Notes: generated by a model from the sequence alone, not told the origin. Counted from the stretch's first letter, positions 15,512-25,175 are shown. The stretch: 64,000 nt of DNA from Candidatus Rifleibacteriota bacterium (GCA_015232575.1 JADFZL010000003.1:318001-382000); one strand, 5' to 3'. Numbers and translations are program-made.

Positions 15512-18127
15512 ATGGCTTCGTTAAACATGCTTTTTATTACACTTTTGATTTTTGTTCTGTCTTCGATGAACTGTCTGAACGCAAAACCTGAAATTAATAC
15601 AGTTTCAGGGTATCGGACAGAAGTATTGGAAAACGGTTTGAACGTTTTTGTCAAAGAACTTCCATCGGCACCTGTTGTAGCAATTAATGTCTGGACGCAT
15701 GTTGGTTCAAGGAATGAAGGTCAGGGAGAAGAAGGATATTCGCATTTTATTGAGCATCTTCTTTTTAAAGGTACGAAAACCCGCGGGGTAGGGGATATTG
15801 ACAAGGAAATTAAGAAGCTCGGTGCTACTAATAATGCATTTACAGCAACAGATTTTACCTGCCTGCACGTCTTTGGAGCAAAAGATCACTTTGAAAAACT
15901 GCTTGAATTGCAGATTGATGCAGCATTTAACAGTGTATTTGACGAAACAGAGTTTACAAAAGAACTTCAGGTCGTTCTCGAAGAACTTCGCATGGATAAC
16001 GATGATCCCGAATCAAGAATTTACCATGAAACTCAGAAAAGTGCATATAAAAACCACTCTTACCGAAATCCAGTTATCGGTTATAAGGAATCACTTGAAG
16101 GCGCCACTCGTGAGAAGGTTTTCAATTACTACAAGAAATTCTATGTTCCGGGAAATATGTGGATAGTTGTCGTTGGTGATGTAAAAACCGAACAAGTTAT
16201 CGAAAAAGTTCGGGCTCTTACTTCAACAATCGCAAGCGGACCGATTCCAGACCAAATTATAAAAGGTGAAACACCACAGGAAAAACGCCGTGAATCAAGA
16301 ATCACCGGAGACATTCAGCAGGTTTATCTGAACCTGGCCTGGCATGCGCCCGGCATATCTAATCCTGATAATTTTGCCATGGATGTCATTTCAATAATGA
16401 TGGGACGCGGAAGATCATCGAGATTGTACAAAACTCTTGTGGAAGTTGAAGGACTTGCAAGCGACCTCAGAGCCGTCTATTATACATCAGAAGACCCTTC
16501 GTTATTTTATGTTTCGGCGCAATGTAAACCTTCAATGAAGCTTCAATTGAAAGAACGGGTTCTTGAAATGTTTGAAGAACTCAAAAACGATCCAATTATC
16601 CCCAATGAAAGCAAATCTTCAAAGAGTAAAAAACCCGTAATATCAATACTGGATGAAATTGAGAAAGCAAAACAGCAGTTAATTGCATCAACAATATTTG
16701 ACAGAGAAACAGCTGAATCTCAGGCTCAGAACTATGGTCAGTATGCAATTCTCGGAAAACTTGAAGATGCTGATGCCTATATTTCCCAGATTAAAAAAGT
16801 TAAATTTGAAGATGTTCAGAGGGTTGCGCGACAATATTTTACAGACAGCACTTTAAACGTTGTGACCTATGAACCAGCATCAGTTGTAAAAACTTCCAAA
16901 CCTGAAATGATAACGCTTGAGAACGGACTAAAACTCGTCCTTTATCCGAATCATTCGTCTCCAGTTGTTGGGATGACTATTAACATTGATGCGGGCGGAC
17001 TTCGCGAAGGAAAAAATGAAGCTGGAGTTGCTAATATAACCGCAGCGACTCTGTTAAAAGGAACAGAAGCCAAGAGTGCAGACGAAATAGCCTCAGAATT
17101 CGAATCAATGGGTACCAGTGTTTCTTGCAAGGCGCAAAAAAGTCTCGCTACGCTTAAAATGAAATGCATTTCAGATAAATTTCTTCCATCTATGCAGATT
17201 TTATCTGAATGTCTCTCAGCTCCTTCATTCCCCGAAAATGAAGTATCACGGGAGAAAGAAAAATCTCTTGAGGCATTGAAAGAACAAGATGACGATTTGT
17301 TTTATTTCACATATTTCAAAGCTCTTGAAGCTGTTTTCCCCGACAGCCCACTTGGCTATTCACCTCTCGGTCAGACAAAAACCCTCAAACAGATTCAGGC
17401 TGAAGATGTAAAAAAGTTTTACAAGAAATATTACACTGGCTCAAACATGGTTGTAGCAATAGTCGGCGATTTTTACACAGAAGACATTAAAGACATTCTT
17501 TTAAAGATATTCTCAGAAATTCCATCAGGAAAATCTTCTGAGCTGAAAGAAGCAAAGCCTGCAGTAATAACTACTCCTGCTGAAATTGTACATCAGAAGA
17601 ATCGCGAGCAGGCACAAATAGTGGTTCTTTTCCCAACTTTCCAGCGAAACAGTCCCTTCTCACCACCTATGGAAATTATCAAATGCATTCTTTCCGGAAG
17701 CATGTATTCAAGGCTTTTCATTAATCTGCGCGATCGTGAATCACTTGCTTATGCAGTCTGGGCAACCCAAGTCGGAGCAACAAACGGCGGGTATTTTTTT
17801 GCAACAATTAGTACAGCGGCAGGCAATCTTGAAAAAGCACGATCCAGATTGATTGAAGAACTCAGACTGTTCAGGGAAAAAGGCTTTACCAATGAAGAAT
17901 TTGAAGACGCAAAATCATATCTTGTCGGACAATACGCACTAAATCTGGTTGATTTTCTGTCATTATCAGATGCCATGGCAACAGACGAATTCTTCGGTCA
18001 GGGATTCGATTATTACACAAAATATCCAGAAATAATAAATGATCTGACCGTTGAAGACGTAAAAGAAGCTTCAGAAAAATATCTTCTTCCAGAAAAATCT
18101 TACACCGTGGCCATTACCAAACCCTGA
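15512..18127 (+). CDS. Exported M16 zinc metallopeptidase (second)
   Basis: 871-residue two-repeat M16 peptidase with an N-terminal signal peptide (about 1-24, ending CLNAKP). The zinc motif H78-F-I-E-H82 is intact and the third ligand lies in VVLEELRMDND. The C-terminal repeat begins about residue 465 and retains the R...Y region (NLRDRESLAYAVWA). AGGAG precedes the ATG by seven bases. Compared with the M16 gene at 7455 the order of domains is the same but the sequences differ enough that it is an old paralogue and not a recent duplication. The substrate is unknown; degradation of imported or periplasmic peptides is the family's usual job. Confidence 0.93.
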   Translation: MASLNMLFITLLIFVLSSMNCLNAKPEINTVSGYRTEVLENGLNVFVKELPSAPVVAINVWTHVGSRNEGQGEEGYSHFIEHLLFKGTKTRGVGDIDKEIKKLGATNNAFTATDFTCLHVFGAKDHFEKLLELQIDAAFNSVFDETEFTKELQVVLEELRMDNDDPESRIYHETQKSAYKNHSYRNPVIGYKESLEGATREKVFNYYKKFYVPGNMWIVVVGDVKTEQVIEKVRALTSTIASGPIPDQIIKGETPQEKRRESRITGDIQQVYLNLAWHAPGISNPDNFAMDVISIMMGRGRSSRLYKTLVEVEGLASDLRAVYYTSEDPSLFYVSAQCKPSMKLQLKERVLEMFEELKNDPIIPNESKSSKSKKPVISILDEIEKAKQQLIASTIFDRETAESQAQNYGQYAILGKLEDADAYISQIKKVKFEDVQRVARQYFTDSTLNVVTYEPASVVKTSKPEMITLENGLKLVLYPNHSSPVVGMTINIDAGGLREGKNEAGVANITAATLLKGTEAKSADEIASEFESMGTSVSCKAQKSLATLKMKCISDKFLPSMQILSECLSAPSFPENEVSREKEKSLEALKEQDDDLFYFTYFKALEAVFPDSPLGYSPLGQTKTLKQIQAEDVKKFYKKYYTGSNMVVAIVGDFYTEDIKDILLKIFSEIPSGKSSELKEAKPAVITTPAEIVHQKNREQAQIVVLFPTFQRNSPFSPPMEIIKCILSGSMYSRLFINLRDRESLAYAVWATQVGATNGGYFFATISTAAGNLEKARSRLIEELRLFREKGFTNEEFEDAKSYLVGQYALNLVDFLSLSDAMATDEFFGQGFDYYTKYPEIINDLTVEDVKEASEKYLLPEKSYTVAITKP

Positions 18128-18286
18128 AGGGCTGATATAGATAACTTATTTGTAGATTCTGCACTGCAACTTGATCGTTTCGACATTGCTCAGCACTAAA
18201 TGGTCTGCCTTACAATGTCGGAATAGTCGAAGTAACAATAGTATACTTAACTATTACAACAGAACTATTTGACAGGAGAAATAAAG

Positions 18287-19657
18287 ATGGATTTATTTGT
18301 AAAAAATGCAAGGTATTTCTGGGGTGGCGGCGATGAGCCTTTGAAAGAGAATGTGTCAATTTTGATAAAAGGTTCAAAGATTTCTGCTGTTGGAACGGCT
18401 GAATCGCTTGCAAAATCAGCGGTAAACGCAAAAACCGTATCGGGCGAAAACTTGATCGTAATTCCCGGACTTGTTAATACACATCATCATTTTTATCAGA
18501 CCTTAACTCGGAACCTTCCCGTTGTTCAGAATGCGGAGCTTTTTGAATGGCTTGTTAATCTTTATCCAATCTGGGCAAATTTTACTCCGGACGATTTTCA
18601 TCTTTCGACAACTATTGCCGCACTGGAATTGCTCGAAAGTGGTTGTACAACATCTGTCGATCATTCATATCTTGTTCCGCACGAACAGTCGCAGATATAT
18701 TCACGTCAGATTGAAGCCGCAACACGTGCCGGACTTAGATTCCACCTCTGCCGTGGAAGTATGTCCAGATCAAAAAAAGATGGCGGTCTTCCACCCGATA
18801 CAGTTGTTCAGAAAGAAGATGTTATACTGAAAGAAACTGATGAGCTGGTATCGGCTTTCCATCAACCTGGTGATGGTGGAATGGTAAGAATTGTCGTTGC
18901 TCCGTGTTCACCGTTTTCTGTAACGCCTGAATTAATGATGGAATCAAAGAAGTATGCCGATTCAAAAGGATTATTAACTCATACACACCTCGCAGAAACA
19001 AAAGATGAAGAAGATTATTGCCTGAAAGTTTATGGCTGTCGTCCATTTGAATTGATGGAAAAATACAACTGGATGGACACAAATTCATTTTTTGCACATT
19101 CAATCCATTTTTCTGAAGCTGAAGTGGAAAGAATGGGACGCGTAAAATCAGGTGTTGCACATTGTCCAACAAGTAATATGCGCCTCGGATCAGGAATTGC
19201 GCCAATTGTTGAAATGAATAAAGCTGGTGTAAAAGTCGGACTCGCCGTTGATGGCTCAGCAAGCAACGATTGTTCAAATATGATGCTCGAAGTAAGACAA
19301 AGCCTTCTTTTACAGCGCGTTTTGAAAGGTGCAAAAGTAATCTCAGCAGTCGATTCCCTGAAAATGGGAACAATAGGCGGTGCAAGAGTCCTGGGACGCA
19401 ATGACATTGGTTTTCTCAAAGAAGGTTATGAAGCAGATCTTGTTGGATTTCCACTAAACCGTCTCAGACAGGCCGGTTCAATAAGTGATCCTCTGGCAGC
19501 TCTTGTCTTCTGTTCAGCTGACAAGGTAGACCTCTCAATTGTGCACGGTGAATTACTTATCAATAGAGGAAAGTTTACCCGCTTTTCAGAGGAAGAAATT
19601 GAAGAATTAATGGTAAAACAAAACGAAAGATCTTTAAAACTCAGCAAAATGCTCTAG
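18287..19657 (+). CDS. 8-oxoguanine deaminase-like amidohydrolase
   Basis: 456-residue metal-dependent amidohydrolase of the ATZ/TRZ cytosine-deaminase-like group. It shows the metal-binding NTHHHFYQT motif (His66/His68), HTHLAET, the third-histidine stretch AHSIHFSEAEVERM, and the metal aspartate in AVDGSASND. The GLVNTHHHFYQTLTR and QNAELFEWL stretches resemble characterised 8-oxoguanine deaminases, which convert 8-oxoguanine to urate; related enzymes act on s-triazines or other aminated rings. Position after a nucleoside-type importer supports purine salvage. I start at ATG 18287 after AGGAG; the in-frame TTG at 18269 lies before the ribosome site. Confidence 0.82.
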   Translation: MDLFVKNARYFWGGGDEPLKENVSILIKGSKISAVGTAESLAKSAVNAKTVSGENLIVIPGLVNTHHHFYQTLTRNLPVVQNAELFEWLVNLYPIWANFTPDDFHLSTTIAALELLESGCTTSVDHSYLVPHEQSQIYSRQIEAATRAGLRFHLCRGSMSRSKKDGGLPPDTVVQKEDVILKETDELVSAFHQPGDGGMVRIVVAPCSPFSVTPELMMESKKYADSKGLLTHTHLAETKDEEDYCLKVYGCRPFELMEKYNWMDTNSFFAHSIHFSEAEVERMGRVKSGVAHCPTSNMRLGSGIAPIVEMNKAGVKVGLAVDGSASNDCSNMMLEVRQSLLLQRVLKGAKVISAVDSLKMGTIGGARVLGRNDIGFLKEGYEADLVGFPLNRLRQAGSISDPLAALVFCSADKVDLSIVHGELLINRGKFTRFSEEEIEELMVKQNERSLKLSKML

Positions 19658-19663
19658 ATCAGC

Positions 19664-19731
19664 TGTATTTTCCACCTAAGGGATAGATCTATGAATGGTT
19701 AGCAGATTTATCCCTTAGGTCGAAATGACAG
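19664..19731. repeat. Inverted repeat, core family related to GACCGAAGGG elements
   Basis: Left arm with CCACCTAAGGGATAGATCT, right arm AGATTTATCCCTTAGGTCG ending CGAAATGACA. A diverged member of the palindromic family seen at 37654, 44194, 50050 and 53619. It sits directly after the amidohydrolase gene. Confidence 0.6.
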
Positions 19732-19839
19732 CAAAATACAAAGCACTTGCCTCGAATTATTGAGCAATTACATAATTTCAGCGAATTTGCCATATTTATC
19801 AAATTTAATAAAAAAATAAATAAAAAAGCGTACAATATG

Positions 19840-19868
19840 TTTACATTTTTATTTTTTTTCGTTACACT
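19840..19868 (+). promoter_or_regulatory. Promoter of the gingipain-like peptidase gene
   Basis: TTTACA, exactly 17 bases, TACACT, about 40 bases before the start codon. The -10 TACACT is the same as at the hyf-like operon promoter (57757). Confidence 0.6.
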
Positions 19869-19907
19869 TAAAGAACAAATTTTAACTTACATAGGAGGAA
19901 TGATTTA

Positions 19908-22016
19908 ATGCGAAAAAGTTTTTGTACGTTCTTGGCATTATCTGCAATGTTTTGCAGTCAGGTTTTTGCTGCCCCGGTTGGAATCACCGTCAAAGCCACA
20001 AAGGGCTTTAACAGCGATTTTGAAGTGAATGTTCCCAAAGTGGATATTGGCAAAAAAGACGTTCTTGGCAAATCTGCTGTAACAGTTAAGATTCCCGGTG
20101 CTGGTGTTACTTTTGAAAAAGATGCCCCAGAGCTTCCATTTCTGAGCGGACTTGTAATGGTTGACCCAATGGGTAAACCACAGGTTTCTTTTGAAAAAGG
20201 CGAACCCGAAGAAATTAAACTTGAGAATCCTGTTGCACCAAGCAAGGGAAATTTCACAAGAGACGTTGATCCTGAATCAGTTGCATATTCTTTCGGTTCA
20301 ACTTACTCAAAAGATGCATGGTATCCTTCTGATTCTGAACTCGTTCAGATTGAGTCTCCGTTTATTTTCAGAGATGTAAGAGGCGTAAGACTTGTTGTTC
20401 ACCCAGTACAGTATAATCCTGTAAAAAACATGCTCAGAATTTACAAGAATTTTTCTGTGCAGATAACAAAAGGTGATAACGACACAAGAAACACTCTTCC
20501 AAAAAGCAAAATCAGTAAAGTTTTCGAGCCGATTTACAAAAATGTCTTCCTGAACTTCAGCAACATCTCAACACGCCTTCCGAGACTTGATGAAAATGGA
20601 AAACTTCTTGTTATCTGCTACGATGCATTTGTTCCGGCAATCGAACCATTTATCGCATGGAAGACCAAATGCGGAATCACTGTAAAGCTTGTAAAAACAA
20701 GCGAAGTAGCTGCAAAAAATCCCGAAACTCCTCCAGTAACTCCAGCCACACCAGCTAGAGACGGCGAAACAGTTGCTCCGGTGACTGCCAACCAGATTAA
20801 AACCTTCATTCAGCAGGAATATGACCTTGGCGGACTCACTCACATCATGCTTATCGGTGATGCTGAACAGGTCCCAACACTTAAAGGTGTCCGCGAGAGT
20901 GCAGATTCTGATCCATGCTATACAAAACTCGCAGGAAATGATCACGTTCCTGATGCTATTATCAGCCGATTATCTGCTGCTACAAATGATGAAGTTGCAT
21001 ATCAGGTTGCCAAATTCATTAACTACGAACAATTTCCGGAAACCGGCGAAAATGCTTCATGGTATTCAGCCGCTATGGGTATCGCAAGCGATCAGGGTAC
21101 ACCTAAAGATTATGAAAGAGCCGAATGGCTTAGAAATGCTCTGATGAACATTGCTTCTCCAGCAATTGATCCTCAGACACCACCAGCTGAAGGAAACGGC
21201 GAGTCAGAAGTAAAATCATCAAGAAGACTTGTTTTTGCTTCTTGTGACAAGATTTATGATCCAAGTGGAAAAAAAGCAATGGTTGCCGAAGGCATTAACA
21301 AGGGAAGAAGCCTTATTAACTACATCGGCCATGGAAGCAATTCAATGTGGGTATCAACCGGTTTCAACAACACCGATTGCGGAAATCTTGCCAATGGCTG
21401 GAGACTTCCGATTGTATGGAGCGTTGCGTGTGTTAATGGTCAGTTTGTTGGAAGAACATGTTTCAGTGAAGCTTTCCAGAAAGCCGGAAGTATCGAAAAA
21501 CCAGCAGGTTCAGTTGTTATGTATGGCGCCACAACTAACATGGAGTGGGTACCACCATGCATTGTACAGTCTGAAATCAACAACAACTATACAATAAACG
21601 AACTTTACAAGACCGCTGGCGGCCTTGCAATGAACGGAATCATGAAAGGTCTTGAAGAATACGGAACCGATCCGAAGAAGAGCGGCGTCATGATGTTTGA
21701 ACAATGGCATCTTTTCGGAGATGGAACACTTCTTGTTCGTTTTGCTCCTCCAGCAAGCGTTACCCTTCAGACTTCAATCACCAAAGAATCAGGAAGAACA
21801 GCGGTTGTTGCAAATGTAGTAAATGCTGAAAGAAACCCGATTTCCGGTGCAAGAGTTACAGTTTATACTGCAGACCATTCAAAAGTTATTACTTCAGTTT
21901 CCAACGACGAAGGAAAAGCAGTTCTTAATGTTCCGGAAGATTTCGGAGCAGAAGCATTCGTTACAATAGTTGGACCAAATCTTATTCCAGTAGTTGATCA
22001 GAAAATCCAGCTCTGA
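19908..22016 (+). CDS. Secreted C25 (gingipain-like) cysteine peptidase
   Basis: 702-residue exported peptidase. A signal peptide (1-22, ending QVFAAP) is followed by a propeptide-like region (to about 220), then a peptidase C25 domain with the catalytic pair His475 (NYIGHGS) and Cys508 (WSVACVNG), and a C-terminal immunoglobulin-like domain (from about 625). A short proline/threonine-rich insert lies at 273-293. The architecture resembles gingipain-family proteins of Bacteroidota and other diderms. No C-terminal type IX sorting domain is evident, so it may stay periplasmic or use another route. Expression looks strong: good promoter, AGGAGG, and a near-perfect terminator. It is a monocistronic unit. 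Confidence 0.88.
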   Translation: MRKSFCTFLALSAMFCSQVFAAPVGITVKATKGFNSDFEVNVPKVDIGKKDVLGKSAVTVKIPGAGVTFEKDAPELPFLSGLVMVDPMGKPQVSFEKGEPEEIKLENPVAPSKGNFTRDVDPESVAYSFGSTYSKDAWYPSDSELVQIESPFIFRDVRGVRLVVHPVQYNPVKNMLRIYKNFSVQITKGDNDTRNTLPKSKISKVFEPIYKNVFLNFSNISTRLPRLDENGKLLVICYDAFVPAIEPFIAWKTKCGITVKLVKTSEVAAKNPETPPVTPATPARDGETVAPVTANQIKTFIQQEYDLGGLTHIMLIGDAEQVPTLKGVRESADSDPCYTKLAGNDHVPDAIISRLSAATNDEVAYQVAKFINYEQFPETGENASWYSAAMGIASDQGTPKDYERAEWLRNALMNIASPAIDPQTPPAEGNGESEVKSSRRLVFASCDKIYDPSGKKAMVAEGINKGRSLINYIGHGSNSMWVSTGFNNTDCGNLANGWRLPIVWSVACVNGQFVGRTCFSEAFQKAGSIEKPAGSVVMYGATTNMEWVPPCIVQSEINNNYTINELYKTAGGLAMNGIMKGLEEYGTDPKKSGVMMFEQWHLFGDGTLLVRFAPPASVTLQTSITKESGRTAVVANVVNAERNPISGARVTVYTADHSKVITSVSNDEGKAVLNVPEDFGAEAFVTIVGPNLIPVVDQKIQL

Positions 22017-22022
22017 TTTAGA

Positions 22023-22067
22023 TTCAATAAAAAAGCCCTTCGCTTAGCGAAGGGCTTTTTTATTGAA
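22023..22067. terminator. Strong bidirectional Rho-independent terminator
   Basis: Perfect inverted repeat with core AAAAAAGCCCTTCGC, a short TTA-type loop, and complementary GCGAAGGGCTTTTTT. It lies between the convergent peptidase and amidohydrolase genes and has T-runs in both directions. Confidence 0.93.
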
Positions 22068-22092
22068 TAGAGAAAACCCACAACAACAAGCA

Positions 22093-22119
22093 AGATTTCT
22101 CCATTTGGTCGAAATGACA
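22093..22119 (+). repeat. Half-site of the dispersed palindromic repeat
   Basis: AGATTTCTCCATTTGGTCG followed by AAATGACA; equivalent to the right arm of the inverted-repeat family, without a recognisable left arm. It sits in the convergent gap. Confidence 0.45.
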
Positions 22120-22145
22120 GCAAATTTGTAACGTCTTGCCGGCAC

Positions 22146-23291
22146 TTATTTTCTGAAGTCGAAGATTTCTCCGTCTATTACAAGCATTTCAAGTCTGGAA
22201 CGAATGTCGAGAGGGGTACCGGAGAAAAGCGCGATGTCACCATCGTATCCTTTCTTGATCTGACCAATCCGATGATCGAGTCCCAAAATTTTCGCAGGAT
22301 TTTCAGTAATGCATTCGAGAGCACGTCTTTCATCAAGACCGAACTGAACTGCCATGGCAGCAGCAATGCGAAGTGTCTCAACTGGTAATCCAGGATAATC
22401 ACATGTCAAAGCGACATTCACCTTTGCGTCAAGAAGAATAGTGGCACTTTCGAATATCTTTTCTGACAATTCTGATTTGAAATCTGGTATTAGAATCGGA
22501 CCCAGAACAACTGGAATATTCTTTTTGGCAAGAAGATCAGCAACTTTATAAGCCTCAACTGCATGCTCAAGAATTATTTTCAAATTGAACTCTTCTGCAA
22601 TTCTTACAGCAGTCATAATATCTTCAAGTCTCTGGGCATGTGCCCTCATGGGCACCTTTCCCTCAAGAAGAGGTATAAGAGCCTCAATGTCTATACATCG
22701 GTCTTTCAGCCCTTTTTTGGAATTTTTCTGATCGAGATAATCCTGTGCTTTCATAAGATTTTCGCGAATCAGAGCGACTATTCCCATACGTGTCTGGGGA
22801 AATTTTCCATTAAGTTTCTGTTGTTTTTTAGGAACTTCACCAAAAGAAAACTTTATTCCGGCCTGTTCAACAATCAAGCCAACATCAGCTGAGTTGCCAT
22901 AAGTTTTCATTATAGAACAGAGCCCGGAAATCGGGTTCATAGATCCTGGACAGACCATGCAACATGAAATTCCGGCTGCACGTGCATCGCTGAGAACCTT
23001 TGACCGCATTTTAAGCCCATCAAGCGGACGTATATGAGGAGTAATCGAAATGAATCTCTCGTCTATATCAGATTCTTCGAGATCTCTGCCTACGTCCGTA
23101 AGCGTCAAATGCGTGTGTGCATCAATAAGGCCCGGAACAAGATACTTCTTCTGGGCATCAACAATAACATCGGCTGTTTTATGTATTTTAGAACCAACAG
23201 CAGCAATTTTTCCCTTTTCAATCAGAACTTTCTGATTGGGAAAAAATGCCCCACCTAAATAGACTCTCACATTATCGAAAAGAATAGACAT
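22146..23291 (-). CDS. Metal-dependent amidohydrolase (imidazolonepropionase-like), second of a tandem pair
   Basis: 381-residue cytoplasmic amidohydrolase with a beta-sandwich N-terminus, metal motif LVPGLIDAHTHL, the expected lysine-bearing strand, RAHAQR (where its neighbour has RAHAHL), an EHAVEAYKVADLLAKK third-histidine region and the metal aspartate in ALTCDYPG. Substrate not identifiable; members of this COG1228-type group include imidazolonepropionases and peptidases. Seventeen bases separate it from the paralogue upstream (23309-24508), so the two are one operon. Replacement of one histidine in HAH by glutamine (HAQ) may affect metal binding or mark a different substrate. Confidence 0.85.
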   Translation of the reverse strand: MSILFDNVRVYLGGAFFPNQKVLIEKGKIAAVGSKIHKTADVIVDAQKKYLVPGLIDAHTHLTLTDVGRDLEESDIDERFISITPHIRPLDGLKMRSKVLSDARAAGISCCMVCPGSMNPISGLCSIMKTYGNSADVGLIVEQAGIKFSFGEVPKKQQKLNGKFPQTRMGIVALIRENLMKAQDYLDQKNSKKGLKDRCIDIEALIPLLEGKVPMRAHAQRLEDIMTAVRIAEEFNLKIILEHAVEAYKVADLLAKKNIPVVLGPILIPDFKSELSEKIFESATILLDAKVNVALTCDYPGLPVETLRIAAAMAVQFGLDERRALECITENPAKILGLDHRIGQIKKGYDGDIALFSGTPLDIRSRLEMLVIDGEIFDFRK

Positions 23292-23308
23292 CTGGTCGAC
23301 CTTTCGAA

Positions 23309-24508
23309 TTACAAAACTTTTTTCCCCTCAATATAAACAGCCTCAACTTTTGACCTGACATCAAGAGGGTGACCGTTCCAGATTACAATATCAGCATCCA
23401 AACCCTGTTCTAATCTGCCAAGACGTTTGTCGAGGCCTAAAATCAGAGCAGGATATTCAGAAATTACCTTTATAGCTCGATCTTCGTCAAGCCCGTGTCT
23501 GACACACATCGCAGCACTTACACTGAGAGCTTCTATCGGCATGACTGGGTGATCAGTGGTCAGGGCTACGCAGCAGCCTTCATCAAGCAGAACTCTTATT
23601 GTATCGAATGTTTTGTTCTTAAGCTCAGGTTTTCCACGGGTAGACAATGTCGGACCCACGACAGCCTTTGCTTTCCATCGTCCGAGTTCTTTTCCAATGA
23701 GATGACCTTCTGTACAATGATCTATGACTAAATCCAGATTAAATTCCTGGGCAATTCGATAAGCTGTTATAATATCATCAGCTAGGTGTGCGTGCGCTCT
23801 TGCCTGAACTTTTCCTTCAATCAACGGTATCAGCGCTTCAAGTTTGATTTCTCTCTCTTTGAAATCTTTTCCCTTCTTTTTCTTCAGGTAATCCTGGGCT
23901 TTCATTAGCCATTCACGTATAACCGCCGCCGTGCCCATTCTCGTAGATGGGAACTGCTTCTGGTCCCCGTAATTTCTTTTCGGATTTTCGCCGAACGCCA
24001 GCTTAATGCCGGCAAATTCTCTTATTGAAGCTTCTTCGATAGTAGAACCCACTGGTTTTACAATGCAGACCTGTCCGCCAATCGGGTTTGTAGAACCTGG
24101 AGTTACCATCATTGTTGTAATTCCACCACAAAGTGCATCTTTGAACGCACGGTCACGCATCTTAATTGCATCATAAGCCCGAACTTGCGGAGTGACAAGA
24201 CCGTAAGATTCATTGGTATCGGAATCAAGCCAACCTAAGCCTTCCTCTTCGAGACCGATGTGGGTATGTGCATCAATAAAACCCGGAAGAATGTACTTCC
24301 CATCACAATCTATTCTGACTTTTTCGCCAGTTGGTTGTTCATCATCGCGGGAGCTTTTTTCATCTTTGCTCTTTACTGCTTTTTGTTTTTTGACTTTTGT
24401 TGAAACAAGAGATACGTCTGAGATTCTGCCTGAATTAACTGTCATAGTACCAAGTTGCTGAAATTTTCCCTGAAAAAAAACCATTCCCTTTTCGAAAACC
24501 AGTGGCAT
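23309..24508 (-). CDS. Metal-dependent amidohydrolase (imidazolonepropionase-like), first of a tandem pair
   Basis: 399-residue amidohydrolase, clearly paralogous to the next gene. It shows ILPGFIDAHTHIG, ARAHAHLADDI, DHCTEGHLIGKELG and ALTTDHPVMP, so a complete metal site is likely. An insert rich in lysine and acidic residues (about 40-63: VKKQKAVKSKDEKSSRDDE) loops out of the N-terminal sandwich and is absent from the paralogue. I chose ATG 24508 because AAGGGGGAA lies seven bases upstream; an open frame extends to 24559 without a ribosome site. A good promoter is at 24559-24587. The pair probably acts on related small ring or peptide substrates, perhaps as a heteromer; this is inference. 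Confidence 0.86.
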   Translation of the reverse strand: MPLVFEKGMVFFQGKFQQLGTMTVNSGRISDVSLVSTKVKKQKAVKSKDEKSSRDDEQPTGEKVRIDCDGKYILPGFIDAHTHIGLEEEGLGWLDSDTNESYGLVTPQVRAYDAIKMRDRAFKDALCGGITTMMVTPGSTNPIGGQVCIVKPVGSTIEEASIREFAGIKLAFGENPKRNYGDQKQFPSTRMGTAAVIREWLMKAQDYLKKKKGKDFKEREIKLEALIPLIEGKVQARAHAHLADDIITAYRIAQEFNLDLVIDHCTEGHLIGKELGRWKAKAVVGPTLSTRGKPELKNKTFDTIRVLLDEGCCVALTTDHPVMPIEALSVSAAMCVRHGLDEDRAIKVISEYPALILGLDKRLGRLEQGLDADIVIWNGHPLDVRSKVEAVYIEGKKVL

Positions 24509-24558
24509 GAATAATTCCCCCTTCGGTCTTACATCCATCTCATAAATAAATTCGCGCA

Positions 24559-24587
24559 ATTATACTTCCAAATTCAATATTTTTCAA
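24559..24587 (-). promoter_or_regulatory. Promoter of the tandem amidohydrolase operon
   Basis: On the minus strand: TTGAAA, exactly 17 bases, TATAAT, giving a leader of roughly 45 bases before ATG 24508. Confidence 0.65.
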
Positions 24588-24761
24588 GAAAAATATTCTT
24601 CAAACAACGAAATATCCAAAACTCCACTAAAATCTATTGAAAAAATACTCTTAATGTAGTATTTTCAGATTGCATTATTTTTAATTGAGTCATCTGTTGA
24701 CAATATGTTTTTATGCTTGATTTATAATGTCTTTATCGGGTTCGGGAGGAAACAGAACACT

Positions 24762-25175
24762 ATGAGTTTTAACAGTCGAACTGGATCTGGAATAGTCTTG
24801 CTTTTCATCTTTATCGCAGGATTAGCATTTATTTATTTCGGATATAACTGGTACATCGAAAATTATTTTATCTCTCTTCACGATGGAAAAATGGTAAGAT
24901 ATCTTGAAATTCCTCCTTTTGCAAAACGCCTTACCCCAAAATCCGATGAACTTTCAGGTAAATGTAATCTTGAAATCAAAGTTACCGCCGATCAGGCCGT
25001 AAGCTTTATAGACTCAATGTGTAAACGCAAGGGTTTTGCATTCTGGAAATTGCCTGATGGATTTAAAATTGAATTACGCAAGGGTTATATCATTAACAGC
25101 GTAATCACCGGTAACACAATGAAATTTACCTGGGAACCTCTTATTCAATCAAAACCCACGCAAAATAAGAAATAA
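24762..25175 (+). CDS. Small membrane-anchored protein of unknown function
   Basis: 137-residue protein not recognised as a known family. One transmembrane segment near the N-terminus (GIVLLFIFIAGLAFIYFGYNW, roughly 11-31) is followed by a soluble domain of about 100 residues that probably faces the periplasm. GGGAGG lies 12-13 bases before ATG 24762; an open frame extends up to 24705. It ends eight bases before dnaE and may share its transcript. A TTGACA (24697) and a TATAAT (24723) lie upstream, but 20 bases apart, which is wide for a promoter. Confidence 0.65.
   Translation: MSFNSRTGSGIVLLFIFIAGLAFIYFGYNWYIENYFISLHDGKMVRYLEIPPFAKRLTPKSDELSGKCNLEIKVTADQAVSFIDSMCKRKGFAFWKLPDGFKIELRKGYIINSVITGNTMKFTWEPLIQSKPTQNKK

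Noticed and set aside
18822..19385. 187-codon open frame on the minus strand inside the amidohydrolase gene
   Set aside because: It is fully antisense to a well-supported gene, has a low-complexity Leu/His/Arg-rich translation and no ribosome site; a shadow frame.
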